Made by a program: the position numbers and the translations under genes. Below, one piece after another: positions 7,120-13,486 of a stretch of DNA of 26,716 bases (position 1 is the first letter of the stretch; each line of letters opens with the position of its first letter). Below the pieces are notes generated by a model. It saw nothing but the letters and a program-made list of their open reading frames with translations. It made no database searches and was not told the origin of the DNA. Source of the stretch: Nitrososphaerota archaeon (GTDB lineage Archaea; Thermoproteota; Nitrososphaeria; Nitrososphaerales; JACQRY01); assembly GCA_016206275.1 (NCBI GenBank), contig JACQRY010000130.1, forward strand, positions 1-26,716, read 5' to 3'.

Positions 7120-8703
7120 CTAGAGCACCACTCCTCCACTATACTTCTTGCGATAGTATTCCATCGTTGATGAGTCATCACACAGACTGCATCCCGGTCT
7201 GGGTCTGCGAGTTGTCGCCTGTGCCAAATCCAAGCTGGAAAGCATATCCATCATGAAATGCGACGGAGCGTCGATCTCAGGCAGGCTTGCAAGTCGCAGC
7301 AACTGGGCTGCGAGGAGTAAACCTGGCAAAGTTGTAGCGAAAGGCACTGGAACCGCCATCTCTTGAGTGTACTGAAAAAGGTCACCGCAGTGGTAAAGGA
7401 ACCAGTCATCAACTGCTTCTCCCACATTAGGTAATGGGAAACCGAATTGCTGACTCTTGTCTCGCATGGCTTGAATATGCGAAGGTTCGAATGGGGCCTT
7501 GGTGGTCCTGAGGCGTACTATTTCACCTTCTGGCAAGCCTGTTATCTCAGCCAAGCTTTGCTCAAGCGATGGCCCATTACCATTAGTCTGGGTGTGAGTA
7601 CAAGCAAGGCAGTCGGTTAAACCCAGTTTAACCCGCCGTACATAGAAAGAACTACCATCGGCAGCGGCATCTAAGATTAGCTTAGGAAGGTCCCATTGGA
7701 TAGCCAATCGTGTCTGCGAAGTGTCTACCGTGGAGACGACGAGACCGAATCTTCGGTCTGGATTTTGGGTAGCAAATTCTTGGTAAGGTATGGGGTATGC
7801 TTCGGTTACGAGTTGGGTACTGCCATCCAGCAAGTCCTTGCAAACATGCACCTTCAAGCGTTCATTTACAGCGTCAGCTCGAGTTGCGTATATGTAGCGA
7901 TTTAGATTGCTAGGCCTGATGCTATCTGGGTCAATCAGCCTCAGCTTCCCGCTAAGGCTCGGAATAGATGAGAGGGCGTATAGTAGTGCACCCCCGCCCG
8001 CTCCTGCGCCTGTTATAACCGCATCTTGAATATGGATTCTTTCAGGTAGTTCGTGTGAACAATCTCTTAACTTGTAGTCAAGACAGCAAAAAGCGACTTC
8101 CTTGTTAACCGGTCTTATTCGCTCCCGTGGGTCATATTCCGTTGGTTGCAGATTCATTCTGTCTGCCTTGGATTTGTAAACTCGTTTGAACACCTCAGCG
8201 GCACCTAAAGAAGCCACCACCATACCCCCTATCGGGTTTGCCGAATCAAAGTCTTGACTGAGCTTCGAAGATCCGAGGAATGCAGTCCAGCCTGATGACG
8301 CGATTACTATGTCGGCACCGCGGTCAACATTGCCCACTGCTAATGTAGCATCATATTTACCATCAGGATTTGAAACAAACTTTACTTCACACTCGGGCTC
8401 TACTAGTCTAACAAAGGACTCCATCGAACCCCTCAGCGTGGAATCATCGAACAGGGGAAGCCTGTAGTGGAGCGTCTCATCCCGAACCATCACGTCCAGT
8501 TGTGTCAGTATTGGGTATAATCGAGAGAGGAGATTCAGCGTTAAACAGGATGCAACCTGCCCGCTACTTGTAACGGAGGCCTTCGGACCAACAACAATTA
8601 GCGCCTTACTTGGAATATTCTTCCATCTTTCCGCAGTAGTTGAGTCTATCTTGGACAGCTGACGCATTAGGGATAATGTTCGGTCAAATGAAGACTCTAT
8701 CAT
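7120..8703 (-). CDS. E1-like ubiquitin-activating enzyme (ThiF/MoeB/BilD-type)
   Basis: 527 residues. The C-terminal half is an adenylating ThiF-fold domain: GAGAGGG at 232-238 for ATP, LIDPD (258-260), NLNR with R269, K284 and D327 at expected positions, and a zinc site from C365LAC368 and C505SLC508. C439 (YHCGD), in the crossover region, is the best candidate for the thioester cysteine. The N-terminal 220 residues also read as a Rossmann-like alpha/beta domain (ALIVVGP at 34-40, GGMVVASLGAAEVFK at 159-173) without catalytic residues, suggesting a degenerate adenylation-like half. It should activate the Ubl encoded upstream and pass it to the E2-like protein. It follows the JAB gene by 9 nt. 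Confidence 0.9.
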   Translation of the reverse strand: MIESSFDRTLSLMRQLSKIDSTTAERWKNIPSKALIVVGPKASVTSSGQVASCLTLNLLSRLYPILTQLDVMVRDETLHYRLPLFDDSTLRGSMESFVRLVEPECEVKFVSNPDGKYDATLAVGNVDRGADIVIASSGWTAFLGSSKLSQDFDSANPIGGMVVASLGAAEVFKRVYKSKADRMNLQPTEYDPRERIRPVNKEVAFCCLDYKLRDCSHELPERIHIQDAVITGAGAGGGALLYALSSIPSLSGKLRLIDPDSIRPSNLNRYIYATRADAVNERLKVHVCKDLLDGSTQLVTEAYPIPYQEFATQNPDRRFGLVVSTVDTSQTRLAIQWDLPKLILDAAADGSSFYVRRVKLGLTDCLACTHTQTNGNGPSLEQSLAEITGLPEGEIVRLRTTKAPFEPSHIQAMRDKSQQFGFPLPNVGEAVDDWFLYHCGDLFQYTQEMAVPVPFATTLPGLLLAAQLLRLASLPEIDAPSHFMMDMLSSLDLAQATTRRPRPGCSLCDDSSTMEYYRKKYSGGVVL

Positions 8704-8712
8704 GTGATACCA

Positions 8713-9189
8713 CTACGTAATTTTGAACCGCCTGGCAACTTGATTTTTGGTAAGCTGGTTCCACTTCCCATTGCCCACGTACCCGTAGACATAGCAGCTG
8801 GATAGATCTGTGTGCTTTTCTTGTGCGAAGTTAGGGACGACTATTGATACGTACCCAAGGCGATAGCTGGCAGCATGTTGTTCGTCCCCGTAGGAATGCC
8901 CAAAGTCGCTGGCATGAGTATGTAGTTGCGCAAGAAGTATGAGATTCCGCTGAGACAAATCTTCGGCTAGTTTCAGCATTCCTCCCGACGAAATTCTTAC
9001 GCCACCACCCCAGAAATCTGCCTCAGGTACAACAAAGTCCTTAATGATGGCCTTCGATCTCGCTGTCGTGCCAACCCAAAGCACTAGACCTTCGAACTCT
9101 TTTTCGCCCCATTTGCGAAGCTCATCAAAGGTTCTCTCGAATACGTCAAGGGGAATGATGAATTTGCTAACTGGCGTACTGATTCTCAT
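8713..9189 (-). CDS. JAB/JAMM metallopeptidase (deubiquitinase-like, BilC-type)
   Basis: 158 residues, essentially one MPN/JAB domain. The JAMM residues are visible: E33 (EFEGL), H90-T-H92, S99 and D102 (SYGDE), giving HxH-x6-S-x2-D. The spacer is one residue shorter than in the classic HxH-x7-S-x2-D motif. This zinc peptidase family removes ubiquitin-like proteins from targets or trims their C-terminal tails. Trimming matters here because the neighbouring Ubl does not end in Gly-Gly. It lies 4 nt from the E2-like gene and 9 nt from the E1 gene in the same transcript. Confidence 0.9.
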   Translation of the reverse strand: MRISTPVSKFIIPLDVFERTFDELRKWGEKEFEGLVLWVGTTARSKAIIKDFVVPEADFWGGGVRISSGGMLKLAEDLSQRNLILLAQLHTHASDFGHSYGDEQHAASYRLGYVSIVVPNFAQEKHTDLSSCYVYGYVGNGKWNQLTKNQVARRFKIT

Positions 9190-9193
9190 CTCC

Positions 9194-9640
9194 TCACCTG
9201 TAAGCGTCGTCTATGAACCATTGCACACGCTCTAGTATGTTTGCGAGGGTATACTTCTCGGGATTCCATGGGTTAGGGTCCGAAGGTGAATTATGACAAC
9301 CCTCATGGTATTCTCGGATTCCAGGTATGCATAGTTGCGGTGGTGGTCCGCGACTTGATGCAGCTTGGAAGGCACCTCCCTGTTGTGGCCAGTACTGCTT
9401 GCCTTCCTGGTGCGTAGTAGGGTCTACGAACTGGAGTGAGGGTGAGCGTGCTGCATAGTCATCGCAACGCAGTCTAACCATGAACTTGGTCTCAGGGTGG
9501 GCACTCGGATGCATTGTAAGGTAGATGTCGGGGTATGAAGTTTCAAACTGCCAACCGTATTTGCGTATGAATTCGTCGAGACCTTGCAGTAGGTCTACCT
9601 GTTGTTGAAACTTCTGTTTTGATATCTCTGGGTCTACCAT
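9194..9640 (-). CDS. E2-like ubiquitin-conjugating enzyme (BilB-type)
   Basis: 148 residues. A helix (KFQQQVDLLQGLDEFI), a set of strands, then QLCIPGIREYHEGCHN and a C-terminal helix ending WFIDDAYR follow the layout of the divergent prokaryotic E2 fold. C104 in LCIPG, just after the sheet, is the likely thioester cysteine. C115 and the nearby His residues are alternatives or support. It would accept the activated Ubl from the E1 and transfer it to targets; no RING-type E3 is encoded nearby. ATG 9640 lies 6 nt after the Ubl stop, with GAGGTC at the end of the Ubl gene serving as Shine-Dalgarno. Confidence 0.82.
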   Translation of the reverse strand: MVDPEISKQKFQQQVDLLQGLDEFIRKYGWQFETSYPDIYLTMHPSAHPETKFMVRLRCDDYAARSPSLQFVDPTTHQEGKQYWPQQGGAFQAASSRGPPPQLCIPGIREYHEGCHNSPSDPNPWNPEKYTLANILERVQWFIDDAYR

Positions 9641-9646
9641 GTTGCC

Positions 9647-9910
9647 TTAGATGACCTCTGCTCCCGTCAACTCAAGCGTCAATGTGGCACCGTTTGGGAC
9701 GTTCAGCTCCACAAGAGTTTTATCCTCGGGTAGGGGTTGGCCATTTAGCACGAGGCGGTACTTACTTGCCGCAGAAGGGTCGATTTTTAGTTGCGCCATC
9801 GAACTCACTTTAACTGCACGCACTGGCTCGTTGGCGTTGAATGTCTTGTCCTTAAGGACACCTGATGTTGACTGGATGGTAAGCACCAGCAGGGGGGCTT
9901 GCGTAGACAA
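9647..9910 (-). CDS. Ubiquitin-like protein (BilA-type)
   Basis: 87 residues with the single beta-grasp layout: a first strand pair (LLVLTIQS ... KTFNAN), a helix region around SSMAQLKID, YRLVLNGQPLPEDKTLVEL (like the ubiquitin LIFAGKQLEDGRTL segment) and a final strand TLTLELTG. It ends GAEVI, not Gly-Gly. The C-terminus must therefore be activated as it is, or first trimmed, for example after G83 by the JAB peptidase. The TTG start at 9910 is fixed by a perfect AAGGAGGTGA 10 nt upstream. It is the first gene of the minus-strand operon and should be its most strongly translated product. Confidence 0.9.
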   Translation of the reverse strand: MSTQAPLLVLTIQSTSGVLKDKTFNANEPVRAVKVSSMAQLKIDPSAASKYRLVLNGQPLPEDKTLVELNVPNGATLTLELTGAEVI

Positions 9911-9920
9911 ATCTAGTATC

Positions 9921-9930
9921 TCACCTCCTT
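9921..9930 (-). promoter_or_regulatory. Perfect Shine-Dalgarno of the Ubl gene
   Basis: On the minus strand this reads AAGGAGGTGA, full complementarity to an archaeal 16S 3' end, 10 nt before the TTG start. It decides the start and predicts high translation of the Ubl despite the weak initiation codon. Confidence 0.8.
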
Positions 9931-9937
9931 CCGCCCA

Positions 9938-9951
9938 CGTTCATGTGAACG
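9938..9951. promoter_or_regulatory. Palindromic operator candidate between the divergent operons
   Basis: CGTTCA-TG-TGAACG is a perfect 6-bp-arm palindrome. It lies where the minus-strand transcription start is expected, about 26 bp from the Ubl TATA box, and 100 bp from the Argonaute-operon start. A dimeric HTH repressor bound here would block the Ubl operon directly. Confidence 0.5.
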
Positions 9952-9971
9952 CATGCACTTCTTCACGCTAC

Positions 9972-9982
9972 TATTTAAAATA
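9972..9982 (-). promoter_or_regulatory. TATA box of the ubiquitin-like operon
   Basis: On the minus strand TATTTTAAATA lies about 60 bp before the Ubl start. Transcription would begin near 9950, giving a leader of about 40 nt that holds the Shine-Dalgarno. Confidence 0.55.
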
Positions 9983-9988
9983 CACGCT

Positions 9989-9996
9989 CTTATAAA
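9989..9996 (+). promoter_or_regulatory. Second TATA-like element, plus strand
   Basis: CTTATAAA, 23 bp upstream of the main TATA box of the ATPase gene. It could be an alternative start point for the Argonaute operon. Confidence 0.3.
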
Positions 9997-10010
9997 CCTT
10001 CACACGATAG

Positions 10011-10021
10011 GCTTTTAAATA
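10011..10021 (+). promoter_or_regulatory. TATA box of the Argonaute operon
   Basis: GCTTTTAAATA lies about 35 bp upstream of the ATG at 10050. This predicts transcription from about 10043 and an almost leaderless mRNA for the first gene. Confidence 0.6.
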
Positions 10022-10049
10022 CCCGCTAACCCGTATATTTCCACGAAAG

Positions 10050-11171
10050 ATGCTAGAGAAATATGAGGATCTTCTTTCGAAGGCAAGGAAAGCTGAGCTC
10101 GGTGCACTCAGCACATGGTATAAGCTGTTTGGCCTAAGAGAAGACCCATTCCTTGCACAGATAGAGCCTGAAGAAACTGATTATTTCGTGGATAGAGAAA
10201 GGCTTGTTGAATCGATAGTTTTTGACGTTGGCATCGCTGCGAGGGGTATTCCAGTCACCATTCTGCTTGTTGGTCCCACATTGTCTGGAAAGACCGCCAT
10301 ACTTCAGTACATTGGGGCGATCCTAGAAAGGCTAGCCAAGAAGGGCCCTGACCGATATGCGTTTTCTGGAGAGCTTTTAGATGCAGGTATGTTATTTGAG
10401 GTTGACGAAGAGGAAGCTGAGCACAAGAGTGTCCAGCCATGGTTGAGGCTAGCTAAGAAGCAAAGCGATTACCTCTTCTTAGATTCCGCTGCACCGGAGC
10501 AGGTAAAGCTTGTGATACGCGAATTTACAAAGGTGAAGTTGAAGCTTTTTTCTGTCTTGCCTCATGATTTGGAGGTTGTATATTCAGAACTCAAGGTCGA
10601 GCCAAAGCTCCTGTTTATCTCTAGAATGGCTCAAAAGGGCATCACAAGTGTCCTCACAGGGCGTCTTGCGCGTGTCTCGGATGGTCAGGCTTCTCTGCAG
10701 AATCTCTTTGGGGACGAATCCCTGAAAATTATTGACGAATATTGTATGGGAGTCCCAGGTCTAGCCCTTGTATGCGCATCCAGATGCCTGAGGCTTCTTC
10801 GAAACCTCTATGCCCATGGTTCACCAGAAAAGCTTGTTGAAAGGACCAAAGTAACTGCGGACATAGCTCTTCAGGCGTGCAAGATTGAAAAGTGCTACCA
10901 AGCTGTAGAGGAGTATCCAAATCTTTCACAATTCAAACGTGAGGTTCTAGAACAGGTAATCTTCTCCGGTAAGTCGCCAACAGAGATCAGCTCGACCATA
11001 AGGAAGGACCGGACGACTGTTTCGAGACATCTAATGGATCTTAAGGAAGCAGGCCTGGTGGACTTCACTCCTAGGGGTCGAGAATCCGTATACCAAGCTG
11101 TTCTCCCTACAAGAATACTGTACGAAATAAGCCGCATGCCCAAGGAGGTCTGGGAGGGTGCCCCAGCTTAA
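10050..11171 (+). CDS. AAA-type ATPase with C-terminal winged helix
   Basis: 373 residues. An N-terminal segment (FGLREDPFL ... FVDRERLV) like that of Orc/ExeA-type AAA proteins leads into Walker A GPTLSGKT (75-82) and Walker B YLFLDS (D145). GVPGLAL (234-240), in the lid region, resembles sensor 2. A winged helix covers about 295-365 (KSPTEISSTIRKDRTTVSRH, then a wing before VYQAV). It should bind ATP and DNA, either as a regulator of this operon or as a DNA-sensing component. It is the first of four tightly packed genes leading to the Argonaute; its end overlaps the next gene by 14 nt. The Walker B acid is followed by Ser rather than Glu, so hydrolysis may be slow. Confidence 0.8.
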   Translation: MLEKYEDLLSKARKAELGALSTWYKLFGLREDPFLAQIEPEETDYFVDRERLVESIVFDVGIAARGIPVTILLVGPTLSGKTAILQYIGAILERLAKKGPDRYAFSGELLDAGMLFEVDEEEAEHKSVQPWLRLAKKQSDYLFLDSAAPEQVKLVIREFTKVKLKLFSVLPHDLEVVYSELKVEPKLLFISRMAQKGITSVLTGRLARVSDGQASLQNLFGDESLKIIDEYCMGVPGLALVCASRCLRLLRNLYAHGSPEKLVERTKVTADIALQACKIEKCYQAVEEYPNLSQFKREVLEQVIFSGKSPTEISSTIRKDRTTVSRHLMDLKEAGLVDFTPRGRESVYQAVLPTRILYEISRMPKEVWEGAPA

Positions 11172-12039
11172 GGTGGTATGCCTAGCCCATCCCGCCACGT
11201 GGGCTGGTTCAGGGAACCCGGAAGAAACTCAAAGAAAATTCCTCTCTCTCAAGCCTAGCTCCGCGTCCTGGGTTAATCTCAAGGAGCAGAGGGGCAAAAG
11301 AGTAGGTATCTATAATGTAGGCTCCCTAACGAGAAAAGGCTTCGCATATGCTCTTATGGTTGACGAGAGCGAAGTCAATCCGGAGCACAAGAGCCTTGAG
11401 AGGATTCTCCAGGAGGATGGTTGCCTGACTGATACCGTTGAGGTCCAACAGCCAGTACCGAGGGCCTCCAAGGCAGTCCTAGTATTCGACTTCGCCGATG
11501 GACTTTGCTACGTCTACACTCCAGGGACTCCTACACCAGAAGAGTCTGTCGTAGATGTAGTCAGAAAGGTGGGTCGCGATATTGGAATTCCATGCCGGGG
11601 TCCTAAGGTCTTTGAATGGAGCGAGGACTTTGCAGTCGAAATGACCGATGTAGCGCGCAGTAGAGGTTTCTCACCCTACAGAGTCAGGGCGGACTTGGAG
11701 ACCGTCAAAGTCACTGCTGAAGGTGACCTTATGAACAATCCAGACTGGAAAAAGCTTGAGGGTGCTCTAGAGTCTGACAAGTGGAGTGCCCTCGCCTACG
11801 TCCGGTCCAAAGAAGAAGGTATGTTCGTTTTCGGTCTCACGAAGAAGAGACGCCGAACCATCAGCCTTCCGTTGGGTGAAAACTTCGAACCCGAACAGGT
11901 GCTCCATACAGCCATTGAGATGAGGGAAATGCTTGAGCGAACACTAGGTCAAGACATCAGGCAATGCCTTTTCCCTGAACCAATTACAACGCTAACCAAT
12001 TTTAAATCAGTTGACCATAAAGGGATGCAGCAACGCTGA
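11158..12039 (+). CDS. Unknown protein of the Argonaute operon, 293 aa
   Basis: 293 residues from GTG 11158, fixed by GGAGGT 9 nt upstream inside the ATPase gene. It is a mixed alpha/beta soluble protein without transmembrane segments, cysteine pairs or a motif I recognise. It contains a hydrophobic strand KAVLVFDFADGLCYVY near the middle and a basic KKRRR patch around residue 228, which could contact nucleic acid. It overlaps the ATPase gene by 14 nt and runs into the Schlafen-APAZ gene, so it is translated with the Argonaute system. Characterised short-Argonaute systems of the SPARTA, SPARSA and SPARDA types do not need such a gene. Confidence 0.75.
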   Translation: MPQLKVVCLAHPATWAGSGNPEETQRKFLSLKPSSASWVNLKEQRGKRVGIYNVGSLTRKGFAYALMVDESEVNPEHKSLERILQEDGCLTDTVEVQQPVPRASKAVLVFDFADGLCYVYTPGTPTPEESVVDVVRKVGRDIGIPCRGPKVFEWSEDFAVEMTDVARSRGFSPYRVRADLETVKVTAEGDLMNNPDWKKLEGALESDKWSALAYVRSKEEGMFVFGLTKKRRRTISLPLGENFEPEQVLHTAIEMREMLERTLGQDIRQCLFPEPITTLTNFKSVDHKGMQQR

Positions 12040-12083
12040 CCATCGCCACCTTAACGGACGACCACATAGAGAAGCTACTTGCA

Positions 12084-13481
12084 GTGCGTCAAGAAACCAA
12101 TATCCTAGACTATAAACTGGATATCGATGTCACCAGCCCTTCATTCGTCAAGATTGTAAAAGATGTTGCTGCCATGGCCAACGGCGAAGAGGAATCAGAT
12201 CTCGTATTCGGGGTGGACGACGATTACAATCAGGTGGGCTTCGACCCTAACATCGAAAACGATGAGGGAGATATTAGGACAAAGATTGGGAAATATCTTA
12301 ATCCCCCGATTGAGATCCTGTACAAGGAGATCCTAAGGAAGAATTACCTTGGGATTGACAGGAAGTTCTCTGTTCTCCATATTTTTCCTAACGAGGAAAT
12401 AGCGCTTCCAAAGCAGGATGGTAAGTGGAGCGAGGGGAGCAAAGAGAAGGTTGAATTTCGAGTAAACGACGTTCTGGTAAGAAGTGGGAGTCGGAGCATT
12501 AAAGCGGGTGCCTTTGAATTTAATCAGCTGATTGAGCGACGATTTAGGACGCGCCTGCAAGAAAGCCAGCATTTTGTATCTGCATTCACGCGACTAATGT
12601 CAGAAAGGGCAAAGCCGTTACCCATACAAGAAACCCTCGCTTCAAACATTTTTCATGTCAAGAAGATACCTGAAAATGTCTGGCGTGGCGAAACTGATTT
12701 TACCACGAAGGACGCAGTGTATCGTTTCCTCGCAAATATTCCTGTTCCTGAGCCAAAGATCCCCAAGTTTATCCTTCGAGAACGCCGCATTCTGACTTTC
12801 TCACTGCTACACGACGGCGCAAATCCCTTGCGTGCAGCTGTAAGCTCGCAGACGATAGACTTTGTGAAGACACTAGAGTTCTTAAGAGATCGAGACAAGT
12901 CCAATTGGATAATCGATCTTCTTAACTCCTGTTTGAGAAAACACTGTGAAGAACGTAATATTTCCTATCATGCTGATAGTGGTAGATACTATTACAGGAT
13001 GCCAAAAGGGGAAAGGAGGTTGCGTCAGAAATACAAGCTTGGAAACAGAACATATCCAAGAACGGTTGCCAAGTATGATTATACGGCCGAAGAGGAAACC
13101 GTCATTCATAACGCTGTTGACTTTCATTTTACCGAGTTAGGCTCAGAAGTATTCTTGGTGGTGTTCCCAGGGCTTTTATTTACCTCAGACGGCTCACACG
13201 TAGTGTCAAACTCATTCACGGCAAGGCGAGCAACGGAGCTCCTGCATAACCAATACAACCAAAGTATTCTAAAGGACATCAGGTTTTGGGTGAGTAAAAT
13301 CCAGCATCCAGAAAGCGTAATCCGGATTAAAGACTTTGGTTTCGAAATACTGGTAGAAGCGAATTCAGATCATGCTATGATGAATGTGGGTTATAACGAT
13401 GAGGACGATGTTGTTGAGACCGATTTAGTCCCTGAGGAAGACACCCAAGAATCAGAACCTGAGGAGGATAATACTAACTAA
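12084..13481 (+). CDS. AlbA_2/Schlafen-APAZ fusion, effector partner of the Argonaute
   Basis: 465 residues from GTG 12084. Residues 1-150 match the AlbA_2 (Schlafen) domain: QETNILDYKLD, KDVAAMANG and DLVFGVDDD. E4, D9 and D47 fall at the spacing of the catalytic E205/E210/D248 of the SLFN13 tRNA nuclease. The C-terminal half (about 290-410) has the APAZ pattern: RYYYRMP, a basic RRLRQKYKL stretch, NRTYPRTV, HNAVDFHFTELG, VFPGLLFTSDG and a late FWVSKI. The tail is very acidic. APAZ replaces the N/PAZ lobes of short Argonautes and docks the effector onto them. The frame stays open upstream to 12036, where CTG overlaps the previous stop; the missing first helix of AlbA_2 (DDHIEKLLAV) is encoded there. 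The pAgo gene begins 5 nt downstream. Confidence 0.85.
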   Translation: MRQETNILDYKLDIDVTSPSFVKIVKDVAAMANGEEESDLVFGVDDDYNQVGFDPNIENDEGDIRTKIGKYLNPPIEILYKEILRKNYLGIDRKFSVLHIFPNEEIALPKQDGKWSEGSKEKVEFRVNDVLVRSGSRSIKAGAFEFNQLIERRFRTRLQESQHFVSAFTRLMSERAKPLPIQETLASNIFHVKKIPENVWRGETDFTTKDAVYRFLANIPVPEPKIPKFILRERRILTFSLLHDGANPLRAAVSSQTIDFVKTLEFLRDRDKSNWIIDLLNSCLRKHCEERNISYHADSGRYYYRMPKGERRLRQKYKLGNRTYPRTVAKYDYTAEEETVIHNAVDFHFTELGSEVFLVVFPGLLFTSDGSHVVSNSFTARRATELLHNQYNQSILKDIRFWVSKIQHPESVIRIKDFGFEILVEANSDHAMMNVGYNDEDDVVETDLVPEEDTQESEPEEDNTN

Positions 13482-13486
13482 GGTGA

